Assembly (NCBI GenBank): GCA_001916965.1
Contig: MNTL01000067.1
Location: forward strand, 1-41,299
Source of the DNA: Roseburia sp. CAG:10041_57
GTDB lineage: Bacteria > Bacillota > Clostridia > Lachnospirales > Lachnospiraceae
Length of the DNA: 41,299 nucleotides
Direction of reading: 5' to 3'
Positions 6,900-14,716 of the stretch are shown here, in pieces. The notes under the pieces are model-generated. The model saw nothing but the letters and a program-made list of their open reading frames with translations. It had not been told where the DNA came from and did not search any database. Position numbers and translations under genes: made by a program. Every line of letters begins with the position of its first letter. The stretch's first letter is position 1.

Positions 6900-8345
6900 A
6901 TGTATGATGTAATCGTTATTGGTGCCGGTGTAACGGGATGCAGCATCGCCAGAGAGCTTGCAAGGAAGGAAAGGCAGATTCTTGTACTGGAAGCGTCCAG
7001 TGATATTTGTGAGGGAACAAGCAAGGCAAACAGTGGTATTGTCCATGCGGGGCATGATGCCATGCCGGGAAGTCTGAAGGCGAGGTTAAATGTAAGAGGT
7101 AATCAGATGATGGGTGAGCTGGCACAGAAGCTGCAATTTTCTTATCGCCAGAATGGCTCACTGATATTGTGCTTTGAAGAAGAGAATAAAGGAAAGCTGC
7201 AGGAATTGTATGAAAGAGGTATACAAAATGGTGTGCAGGGGCTTCAGATATTAACACAGAAGGAACTTCGGAAGATGGAACCTAATCTGACAGACAATGC
7301 AGTGGCTGCGCTCTACGCACCTACAGGTGGTATTGTATGCCCCTTTGGTCTGACAATCGCCATGGCAGAGAATGCAGCAGAGAATGGAGTCCTTTTCCAA
7401 AGAAACCGGAGAGTCACAGCCATTGAGGTAATGGAGAAAGGGTATCGTGTGCATACAGCAGATGAGAATGTCTATGAGGCAGCTATCATAATCAATGCAG
7501 CTGGTGTTCACGCAGATGAGATTCACAATATGCTGCCTGCAAAAGAGGGACACAAGGAAATGCACCTGATTGCCAGAAAGGGTGAGTATTGTCTCTATGA
7601 TAAGAAAGCAGGAGCTTTGGTGGATAAGACTATATTCCAGTTACCGGGCAAATATGGCAAGGGCATTCTGGTCACACCTACTGTACATGGCAATCTGCTG
7701 ATTGGTCCGACTGCTGTGGATATTCCGGATAAGAACGGTGTCAACACGACAGGAGAAGGATTGGAGACGGTCATGGAGAAGGCTTCTGTCAGTGTGAAGA
7801 AATTGCCGCCGGCTAAGCAGATCATAACGTCTTTTGCTGGAATCAGAGCACATCATGAGAGTGATGATTTTGTGATAGAAGAGTCAAAAGGCTATGCAGG
7901 CTTTATTGATGTGGCAGGTATCGAATCTCCGGGACTTACCAGTGCACCGGCAATTGGAGAGTACGTTGCACAGTTGGTAAATGAGATACAGAATCTGCCG
8001 GATAAGAAAGATTTTAAGGAAACCAGACAGGGAATCGTGCATATGGAGCAGGCTGATTTTGAGGAGAAACAGAAATTGATTGCACAAAATCCTGCTTATG
8101 CCAATATGATATGCCGTTGTGAGAGCATTTCAGAGGGAGAGATACTGGATGCCATTCACCGTCCTGTGGGAGCTACGACAGTAGATGGAGTAAAACGCAG
8201 GACAAGAGCCGGTATGGGACGCTGTCAGGGAGGTTTCTGTTCTCCTAAGGTAGTGGCGATCCTTTCCAGAGAACTGGGTGTTCCAATGGAAGAGATACGT
8301 AAATCCGACCAGGATAGTGTGATGCTTTATGGAGATACGAAGTAG
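6900..8345 (+). CDS. glpA: GlpA-like FAD-dependent glycerol 3-phosphate dehydrogenase
   Basis: A 481-residue flavoprotein oxidising glycerol 3-phosphate to dihydroxyacetone phosphate in anaerobic glycerol use. The N-terminal FAD site is VIGAGVTGCSIARELA (about residues 6-21), followed by the DAO-type fold. The C-terminal BFD-like [2Fe-2S] domain carries C405-x-C407 and C442-x4-C447 (ICRCES and RCQGGFC). A strong GAGGAGG precedes the ATG. It heads a four-gene set with a second flavoprotein, a DUF1667 protein and glycerol kinase, the usual clostridial arrangement that fixes the substrate. GlpA of E. coli is longer; this is the shorter clostridial form. Expression is probably controlled by the leader terminator and operator just upstream. 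Confidence 0.85.
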   Translation: MYDVIVIGAGVTGCSIARELARKERQILVLEASSDICEGTSKANSGIVHAGHDAMPGSLKARLNVRGNQMMGELAQKLQFSYRQNGSLILCFEEENKGKLQELYERGIQNGVQGLQILTQKELRKMEPNLTDNAVAALYAPTGGIVCPFGLTIAMAENAAENGVLFQRNRRVTAIEVMEKGYRVHTADENVYEAAIIINAAGVHADEIHNMLPAKEGHKEMHLIARKGEYCLYDKKAGALVDKTIFQLPGKYGKGILVTPTVHGNLLIGPTAVDIPDKNGVNTTGEGLETVMEKASVSVKKLPPAKQIITSFAGIRAHHESDDFVIEESKGYAGFIDVAGIESPGLTSAPAIGEYVAQLVNEIQNLPDKKDFKETRQGIVHMEQADFEEKQKLIAQNPAYANMICRCESISEGEILDAIHRPVGATTVDGVKRRTRAGMGRCQGGFCSPKVVAILSRELGVPMEEIRKSDQDSVMLYGDTK

Positions 8346-8389
8346 AAGTTACTGATAGTCTGAAGGCTATGGAAAGGCAAGGTTTCATT

Positions 8390-9691
8390 ATGAATATAGA
8401 AAAAGAAATAGTAATCATTGGCGGAGGTCCTGCGGGCATGGCAGCAGCTCTTGGGGCACTGGAGCAGGGAGCAGCACCTGAAGATATCTTGATATTAGAG
8501 AGGGATGCACAGCTTGGAGGCATTCTGAACCAGTGTATTCATAACGGTTTTGGATTGCATACTTTTAAAGAAGAGCTTACAGGGCCGGAGTATGCAGGGC
8601 GTTATCGCAGACAGATAGAGGAGAAGCAGATTCCATACAAGCTGCATACGATGGTCATGAGCCTTAGAAGCACTGACAGGCAGAATGGTTTTAATAAAGA
8701 AATCATAGCAATGAATAAGGAAGATGGTATGCTGCTAATTCAGGCTAAGGCAGTAATTCTTGCTATGGGATGCAGGGAAAGACCAAGGGGAGCACTGAAT
8801 ATTCCAGGGTATCGTCCGGCGGGAATCTATTCAGCTGGAACAGCCCAGTACTATGTCAATATAGAGGGTAAAATGCCGGGTAAAGAAGTCGTGATACTGG
8901 GAAGTGGTGATATAGGTCTGATCATGGCAAGACGTATGACGCTGGAAGGCGCTCATGTACAGGCAGTGGCAGAGCTGATGTCTTATTCTGGCGGATTGAA
9001 GAGAAATATCGTGCAGTGTCTGCAGGATTATGATATTCCTTTGCTGTTAAGTCATACTGTAGTAGATATTCAGGGTAAAGACAGAGTGGAAGGTGTTACG
9101 ATCGCCAAGGTAGATACAAAAGGCAGGCCAATACCGGGTACAGAAATTACGTATCCATGTGATACACTGCTGTTATCCTGCGGCTTAATACCGGAAAACG
9201 AACTGTCAGCAGGATGTGGTGTGGAATTAAGCACTGTTACAGGAGGTCCGGTGGTAAATGAGAGTCTGGAGACTAATGTAGAAGGTGTTTTTGCCTGTGG
9301 CAATGTCCTGCATGTGCATGACCTGGTGGATTATGTATCAGGTGAGGCAAAGGAGGCAGGCGCAAGGGCTGCCCAATATTTAAAAGGTGGTAAAACAGAC
9401 TCTCTAAAAGAGAATATAGTACAGATTATCCCTGAAAATGGTGTACGATATACTGTTCCATCCACAATCCGTCTATCTCATATGAAGAATACCCAGACAG
9501 TACGTTTCCGTGTAGGACGGGAATACAGAAACGTAAAGGTCTGCATCTATGCAGATGACCAGTTGTTACGTTCCCTGCCGAAAAAGACAATGGCTCCCGG
9601 TGAGATGGAAAATATCATCCTTATGGATAAAGACATGGTAAAAAAAGATGGAACAGATGTAGCAAGAATCAGAATCGCAGTTGAAGAATAA
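8390..9691 (+). CDS. GlpB-like NAD(P)/FAD-dependent oxidoreductase of the glp operon
   Basis: A 433-residue protein with two dinucleotide-binding folds: IIGGGPAGMAAALGAL near the N-terminus (FAD) and VVILGSGDIGLIMARRM in the middle (NAD(P)). The FAD C-terminal motif VFACGNVLHVHDLVD is also present. In clostridial glp operons this protein sits between GlpA and the DUF1667 protein and is thought to pass electrons from glycerol 3-phosphate oxidation to an acceptor. It is unlike E. coli GlpB in sequence class, so the exact partner is open. I start at the ATG at 8390, with AAGG seven bases upstream, rather than at 8369, whose spacing is poor. It follows GlpA by 44 bases and precedes the DUF1667 gene by 17. 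Confidence 0.8.
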   Translation: MNIEKEIVIIGGGPAGMAAALGALEQGAAPEDILILERDAQLGGILNQCIHNGFGLHTFKEELTGPEYAGRYRRQIEEKQIPYKLHTMVMSLRSTDRQNGFNKEIIAMNKEDGMLLIQAKAVILAMGCRERPRGALNIPGYRPAGIYSAGTAQYYVNIEGKMPGKEVVILGSGDIGLIMARRMTLEGAHVQAVAELMSYSGGLKRNIVQCLQDYDIPLLLSHTVVDIQGKDRVEGVTIAKVDTKGRPIPGTEITYPCDTLLLSCGLIPENELSAGCGVELSTVTGGPVVNESLETNVEGVFACGNVLHVHDLVDYVSGEAKEAGARAAQYLKGGKTDSLKENIVQIIPENGVRYTVPSTIRLSHMKNTQTVRFRVGREYRNVKVCIYADDQLLRSLPKKTMAPGEMENIILMDKDMVKKDGTDVARIRIAVEE

Positions 9692-9708
9692 AAGGAGATG
9701 TGACACAT

Positions 9709-10083
9709 ATGTCAGAAATAGAGACCAGAGAATTAATCTGTATAGGCTGTCCGTTGGGCTGTCCACTTACAGTAGAAATGAAAGGCACAGAAGTAGTATC
9801 TGTGACCGGAAACACCTGTCCGAATGGCGACCGCTATGCCAGGAAGGAAGTAACAGATCCAAGGCGGACAGTGACCAGTACTGTAAGAGTGCTGGGCGGT
9901 AGCTTGCCTGTGGTATCTGTAAAGACCGCACAGGATATCCCGAAGAATAAAATATTTGACTGTATGCAGGAATTGGCTACAATAAGAGTTAAGGCACCTG
10001 TGCAGGAAGGGGATGTCATTGTAAGCAATATTGCCAATACGGGGGTGTCGGTCATTGCAACAAAGGAGATCCCGGCAGAATAA
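9709..10083 (+). CDS. DUF1667 protein, Cys-rich partner of the glp dehydrogenase
   Basis: A 124-residue protein of the DUF1667 family. Cys11, Cys14 and Cys18 (CIGCPLGC) with Cys37 (GNTCPNG) could hold an iron-sulfur cluster or metal. The family almost always lies between a GlpB-like flavoprotein and glpK in Clostridia, as here, and is presumed to be a small electron-transfer or stabilising subunit of the glycerol 3-phosphate dehydrogenase complex; this is not experimentally settled. The ATG at 9709 follows AAAGGAG (9691-9697). The GTG at 9700 lies too close to that site to be the start. Confidence 0.82.
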   Translation: MSEIETRELICIGCPLGCPLTVEMKGTEVVSVTGNTCPNGDRYARKEVTDPRRTVTSTVRVLGGSLPVVSVKTAQDIPKNKIFDCMQELATIRVKAPVQEGDVIVSNIANTGVSVIATKEIPAE

Positions 10084-10122
10084 TCTGGTGACACAGGTAT
10101 GAAATAACGGAGGGCTAAGGGT

Positions 10123-11622
10123 ATGGAGAAAAAACAATATATTATGGCATTGGATCAGGGGACGACCAGCTCACGCTGCATCCTTTTTGATAAAAAAGGC
10201 AATATCATCAGCATGGCACAGAAGGAGTTTGAACAGATATATCCAAAAGCGGGCTGGGTGGAACATAATCCCATGGAAATCTGGTCATCTCAGCTTGCGG
10301 TAGCGACAGAAGCTATGGCGAAGGTGGGGGCAGATGCTTCTGATATAGCAGCACTTGGAATTACCAATCAGCGTGAAACAACCATTGTGTGGGATAAGAA
10401 CACAGGATTGCCGGTATATAATGCAATCTGCTGGCAGTGCCACAGAACAGCAGATATGGTAGAGGAACTGGTCAGGGATGGATTTGGGGATGTAATCAGA
10501 GCCAAGACCGGACTTGTACCGGATGCGTATTTCAGTGGAACGAAGCTGGCATGGATTCTGGATAATGTGGAAGGCGCCAGAGAACGTGCAGAGGCAGGTG
10601 AATTACTCTTTGGAACCGTGGATACCTGGCTTATCTGGAATCTTACAAAGGGCAGGATCTTTGTAACAGATTATACCAATGCTTCCAGAACGATGCTTTT
10701 TAACATTCATGAGAAATGCTGGGATGAGGAATTATTGCAGAAGCTGCGGATTCCCCATAGTATGCTGGCTCAGGTGAAGCCTTCCAGCTGCATGTATGGT
10801 ATGACAGATGATGGTCTTCTGGGTGGAGAGATCAGGATTGCCGGGGCAGCAGGAGATCAGCAGGCAGCTTTATTTGGACAATGCTGTTTTGATGAAGGTG
10901 ATGTAAAGAATACATATGGAACAGGCTGTTTTCTGCTTATGAATACAGGACACAGGGCAATTATTTCTGAGCACGGTCTTCTGACAACGATTGCAGCCAG
11001 TGACAAGGATGAACTGGAATATGCGCTGGAGGGCAGCGTATTTGTGGCAGGGGCAGCAATTCAATGGCTGCGTGATGAGATGCGTATGTTAAAGAGCTCT
11101 TCCCAGTCAGAGGAATATGCAGAAGCTGTGGAAGATACCAATGGCGTATATGTTGTGCCGGCTTTTACCGGATTGGGAGCACCTTACTGGAATCAGTATT
11201 GCAGAGGTATGGTAGTGGGAATCACCAGAGGATGCAGTAAAGAGCATTTTATCAGGGCAACTCTGGAATCTATTGCATACCAGACACACAGTGTACTCCG
11301 TGCTATGGAACATGACACAGGTGTCACAATTAAGAAGCTGCAGGTAGATGGTGGAGCCAGTGCCAATGACTTCCTGATGCAGTTCCAGGCGGATATTTTA
11401 AAGGGCGATGTACTGAGACCCTGTTGTATTGAGACGACAGCACTTGGAGCAGCCTATCTGGCAGGACTTGCGGTAGGGTATTGGAAAGATAGGGATGAAA
11501 TCCGTGAGAACTGGCAGTTATCCAGACGATTTGTGCCATCCATGGAGGAAGAGAGCCGTAAAAAGCGCCTTCACGGCTGGGATAAAGCTGTGAAATGCGC
11601 TTTGATGTGGCAAGAGGATTAA
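10123..11622 (+). CDS. glpK: Glycerol kinase
   Basis: A 499-residue FGGY-family kinase that phosphorylates glycerol with ATP to sn-glycerol 3-phosphate, feeding the dehydrogenase encoded upstream. The N-terminal ATPase motif is ALDQGTTSSRCILF. The signature GAAGDQQAALFGQ and KNTYGTGCFLLMNTG, and the C-terminal VDGGASANDFLMQFQAD, are all intact. Length is normal for GlpK. The segment before AGAAGDQQ reads MTDDGLLGGEIR. There Bacillus and Enterococcus enzymes carry the histidine phosphorylated by PTS HPr; I see no histidine, so activation by HPr probably does not occur. No terminator follows; the stop overlaps the convergent araC-type gene by four bases. Confidence 0.95.
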   Translation: MEKKQYIMALDQGTTSSRCILFDKKGNIISMAQKEFEQIYPKAGWVEHNPMEIWSSQLAVATEAMAKVGADASDIAALGITNQRETTIVWDKNTGLPVYNAICWQCHRTADMVEELVRDGFGDVIRAKTGLVPDAYFSGTKLAWILDNVEGARERAEAGELLFGTVDTWLIWNLTKGRIFVTDYTNASRTMLFNIHEKCWDEELLQKLRIPHSMLAQVKPSSCMYGMTDDGLLGGEIRIAGAAGDQQAALFGQCCFDEGDVKNTYGTGCFLLMNTGHRAIISEHGLLTTIAASDKDELEYALEGSVFVAGAAIQWLRDEMRMLKSSSQSEEYAEAVEDTNGVYVVPAFTGLGAPYWNQYCRGMVVGITRGCSKEHFIRATLESIAYQTHSVLRAMEHDTGVTIKKLQVDGGASANDFLMQFQADILKGDVLRPCCIETTALGAAYLAGLAVGYWKDRDEIRENWQLSRRFVPSMEEESRKKRLHGWDKAVKCALMWQED

Positions 11623-12497
11623 TGTAACGTTTTGGTATTCTGTAACCGATACTGCTTGGGTGTGATGTTCTTATACTTGCGGAAGGTCTTGATCATATGG
11701 CTGCAATCAGAGAATCCCGTTTCCTGACTGATATAGGTCAGGTCGTAGTCTGAGAACAGCAGCAGATCTTCCGCTTTTGTCACGCGGATATATTCAATAT
11801 ATTCCTTACAGGAACGGCCGTAGAGCTGGCGGAACTTTTTGGCAAAGAAGGAATAGCTCATGTTGCATAGAGATGCCAGATCTTCTACTTTAAGCGGCTG
11901 ATTGGAATGAGCATCAATATATTCTGTAATGGTTTCAATAGAGTCGTCCTCTGGCTGCGTAGCCATCATGGGCGGTGTATAGCCATTGTCTTTCCATATG
12001 CGCACCATAGCAAGCAGAAGACATGTCAGGGAAGCATGCATGGCAAGATTGTAGCCGTAATTTTTGTATTCAAATTCATGGCAGCAGGAATACAGATAGG
12101 ATTCAATGGGATATCCTACCATACTGTCTATCGGAAAATGTATGAATGCTTTCGGGTCATTGGCTGCCTGCAGAATAGATGATTTCAGCTGAGGCATGAT
12201 ACCCGAGGTATCATGAAAACGATTTAAGTCAAATTTTAAGACAAAATACCGTTTGCGCTCCGGTGTGGAACCACCAATGGAGTGAAGCTTCTTAGGTAAT
12301 AGTGCAATCATATCTCCGGGATTGAGGTGATAGACTTCTCTGTCGCAGGTCACTTCTGTAGATCCTTCTAACATATATAATACTTCCATATAATGATGCC
12401 AGTGCTGATGCACAGGGAAGTCATGAATGACTGTATCAAAAACAAAAGCCTCATAGGGCGAATTCAAAATATCCCCATATTCAAATAAATTATGCAT
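11619..12497 (-). CDS. AraC-family transcriptional regulator with cupin sensor domain
   Basis: A 292-residue protein. The N-terminal half is a cupin-like ligand domain (FPVHQHWHHYMEVLYMLEGS, LNPGDMIALLPKKLHSI). The C-terminal about 100 residues are a double-HTH AraC DNA-binding domain (VEDLASLCNMSYSFFAKKF and ISQETGFSDCSHMIKTFRKY). A GGAGGAAG precedes the start on the minus strand. It converges on glpK and is divergent from the ABC exporter gene at 12656, with 158 bases between the two starts. The exporter is therefore a likely target; control of the glp operon is also possible. The inducer cannot be read from the sequence; histidine-rich cupins of this type usually sense sugars or other small molecules. 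Confidence 0.9.
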   Translation of the reverse strand: MHNLFEYGDILNSPYEAFVFDTVIHDFPVHQHWHHYMEVLYMLEGSTEVTCDREVYHLNPGDMIALLPKKLHSIGGSTPERKRYFVLKFDLNRFHDTSGIMPQLKSSILQAANDPKAFIHFPIDSMVGYPIESYLYSCCHEFEYKNYGYNLAMHASLTCLLLAMVRIWKDNGYTPPMMATQPEDDSIETITEYIDAHSNQPLKVEDLASLCNMSYSFFAKKFRQLYGRSCKEYIEYIRVTKAEDLLLFSDYDLTYISQETGFSDCSHMIKTFRKYKNITPKQYRLQNTKTLH

Positions 12498-12655
12498 AGT
12501 CTTCCTCCCAATACCGCCTATTTTATCATAGCTGACTCAGGTTATCCAGTATAGAAGTAAAAAACAGATTCTAAAAATACTGAAAATCATTTACCAAAAT
12601 GACTAAAAAAGGTATCATATGAATATGAAAACATTTGTGAGTGAAAGGGGCTATT

Positions 12656-14452
12656 ATGGAAAAACAGGAAAAGGGAATTGTCTGGGAACAGGAAGAGCAG
12701 GATTTTCTGGATAATTTCAAAAGAAACAGTGGCAGCAGTATTAAGACTCTGCTTGGTTTGTATAAGGGGCATTATGCTTCATTATTTTTCTCGGTGCTGT
12801 TCTTCTTCATTAAACATTCACCGGTATGGATTCTGCCTATTGTAACATCCAATATCATTAATATTGCTACGAACCCGGATGAGAACGTTGTAAGGGATAT
12901 TGCGCTCAATGTGGCATTTATGTGTGTGATGATCATACAGAATGTCTTTTCCAATTATGTGCATGTCTATCTATATTCCAAGACAATCCGCAACATGGAA
13001 TGCAATCTGAGAGGTTCACTGGTGCGCAAGCTCCAGCAGTTGTCCATATCCTATCATAATGCGATGCAGTCAGGACGACTGCAGTCCAAGATCATGAGGG
13101 ATGTGGAACAGATTGAGACGCTTTCAAGACAGATATTTATCTCTGTGTTGAGTATTATTATGAATATTGCAGTTGCTTTGGGTATCGTTGTGAGCAAAAG
13201 CCTGACTGTGTTTGTATTTTTCGTATTAACAGTTCCGGTTGCAGTCATCATCATGGTGGTATTTAAGAATAAGATCAAGCTGCATAACAGACAGTTCCGT
13301 AAGGACATGGAAGAGACCTCCGTGCGTGTCATGGAAATGGTGGAACTGATTCCTGTCACCAGGGCACATGCGTTGGAGAGCACAGAAACCATGCGTATGC
13401 AGGAACAGCTGGAGAATGTCGCCAAGAGTGGATTGAAGCTGGATATTATCCAGTCTTATTTCTCTTCTATCAGCTGGGTGGCATTTCAGGTATTTCAGGT
13501 GTTGTGTCTGGGATTTACAGGTTATCTGGCGGCGCAGGGTGAGATTACGGTAGGTGAAGTCGTTATGTATCAGACTTACTTCTCCAGCATTGTTGCACAG
13601 GTATCCAGTATTATTACCCTGCTCCCTACGATTGCAAAAGGCCTGGAATCTGTAGATTCTGTGGGCGATATCCTGCTGAGCCATGATGTAGAAGATAACG
13701 ACCGGAAAAAGAAAATGAAAGAAGTACATGGCAACATTACCTTTGATGATGTCACCTTCTGTTATCCGGACAGTGAAGAACCGGTGCTGTCACATTTCAA
13801 CCTGTCTATTAAAGAGGGTGAGACGATAGCCTTTGTAGGCGGTTCCGGTGCAGGTAAGACGACAGTGCTTAATCTGGTAATCGGATTCATTAAGACGACA
13901 GGGGGCAGAATCCTGATAGATGGCCAGGATATGAATGAGCTGAATCTTAAAAGCTTCAGACAGCATATTGCAGTCGTTCCACAGACGTCCATTCTTTTTA
14001 CAGGAACAATACGCGATAATATTACCTATGGTAAAGACGATATCAGTGATGAGGAATTGAAGAAGGTCATTGATGCCGCCAACCTGAGTGAATTTATTGA
14101 TTCTCTGCCGGAGGGGCTGGATTCCAGGATTACGGAGCATGGCAGCAACCTGAGTGGTGGACAGAGACAGAGGATCTCCATTGCCAGAGCCTTCGTGCGT
14201 GATCCAAGCATCCTGATACTGGATGAAGCGACATCTGCTCTGGACAGTATCTCCGAGAAACAGATCCAGACAGCCATCAACAACCTGGTAAAAGACAGAA
14301 CGACTCTGATCGTGGCACACAGACTCTCTACCATACGTGATGCAGACAAAATTGCGGTTATTGGACACGGGGGACTGGAAGAGTTCGGAACCTATGAAGA
14401 GCTGATGGCAAAGAAGGGCAAGTTCTATGAACTGAAAGAATTGCAGATGTAA
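12656..14452 (+). CDS. ABC exporter half-transporter (fused permease and ATPase)
   Basis: A 598-residue protein. An N-terminal six-helix ABC exporter membrane domain (about residues 35-330) is fused to a nucleotide-binding domain with Walker A GGSGAGKTT (from residue 395), signature LSGGQRQRISIARA, Walker B ILILDEATSALDS and a switch His in VAHRLST. All catalytic elements are canonical, so it could work as a homodimer. No second half-transporter is adjacent. The substrate could be a drug, lipid or peptide and is not identifiable. The ATG at 12656 has AAAGGGG upstream; the GTG at 12641 is an in-frame alternative without an SD. It is divergent from the AraC-type regulator. No terminator is evident before the riboswitch promoter that follows. 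Confidence 0.88.
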   Translation: MEKQEKGIVWEQEEQDFLDNFKRNSGSSIKTLLGLYKGHYASLFFSVLFFFIKHSPVWILPIVTSNIINIATNPDENVVRDIALNVAFMCVMIIQNVFSNYVHVYLYSKTIRNMECNLRGSLVRKLQQLSISYHNAMQSGRLQSKIMRDVEQIETLSRQIFISVLSIIMNIAVALGIVVSKSLTVFVFFVLTVPVAVIIMVVFKNKIKLHNRQFRKDMEETSVRVMEMVELIPVTRAHALESTETMRMQEQLENVAKSGLKLDIIQSYFSSISWVAFQVFQVLCLGFTGYLAAQGEITVGEVVMYQTYFSSIVAQVSSIITLLPTIAKGLESVDSVGDILLSHDVEDNDRKKKMKEVHGNITFDDVTFCYPDSEEPVLSHFNLSIKEGETIAFVGGSGAGKTTVLNLVIGFIKTTGGRILIDGQDMNELNLKSFRQHIAVVPQTSILFTGTIRDNITYGKDDISDEELKKVIDAANLSEFIDSLPEGLDSRITEHGSNLSGGQRQRISIARAFVRDPSILILDEATSALDSISEKQIQTAINNLVKDRTTLIVAHRLSTIRDADKIAVIGHGGLEEFGTYEELMAKKGKFYELKELQM

Positions 14453-14473
14453 ATGTACATGAATAGTTTTCAT

Positions 14474-14502
14474 TTGACAATGTCTTTTGCATATGCTAGG
14501 AT
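14474..14502 (+). promoter_or_regulatory. Sigma-A promoter of the riboswitch-controlled P-type ATPase
   Basis: TTGACA (14474-14479), a 17-base spacer and TAGGAT (14497-14502). Transcription should begin near 14509, immediately before the riboswitch aptamer. Confidence 0.8.
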
Positions 14503-14508
14503 ATAACA

Positions 14509-14665
14509 AATATTAGGGAGTAGTTCGCATCGGTCAACCGATGTTGTGCTGGTCGTCATCACGTTATCAGAAGCTGTATAGGCGGCAAGATAACCGGGCA
14601 GTACATTTCTATGGAAATGGAACGAGACTTTTATTGTACGTTTGTCGTGCAATAAGAGTCTTTTT
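14509..14665 (+). ncRNA. yybP-ykoY (Mn2+-sensing) riboswitch
   Basis: The leader holds the conserved yybP-ykoY elements in order: GGGAGTAG near the 5' side (from 14515), a GTCGTCATCA-type segment, and the 3' element GAACGAGACTTTTATTG (from about 14620), which matches the family's GAGACCUUUA region. The family binds Mn2+ and commonly controls Mn exporters and P-type ATPases, as here. The 3' strand of the closing P1 helix (about 14628-14636) is also the 5' arm of the terminator at 14626-14665, so the two are mutually exclusive. That fits an ON switch in which Mn2+ blocks termination. The assignment is by motif recognition; a covariance-model search would settle it. Confidence 0.85.
14626..14665 (+). 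terminator. Riboswitch expression-platform terminator
   Basis: A continuous 15-bp stem (14626-14640 with 14646-14660, including two G-U pairs), a five-base loop and TTTTT. The 5' arm overlaps the aptamer's conserved 3' element, so folding depends on the ligand state. Confidence 0.9.
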
Positions 14666-14716
14666 GTATTTATGCGGCAAATGTAAAGCAACCGGTTTTA
14701 TAAGGAGGATTTGTGT

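Noticed and set aside
12591..12618. Possible promoter TTACCA-N16-TATCAT before the ABC exporter
   Set aside because: The -35 is a poor match and the spacer is short; I could not separate it from chance in this AT-rich gap.
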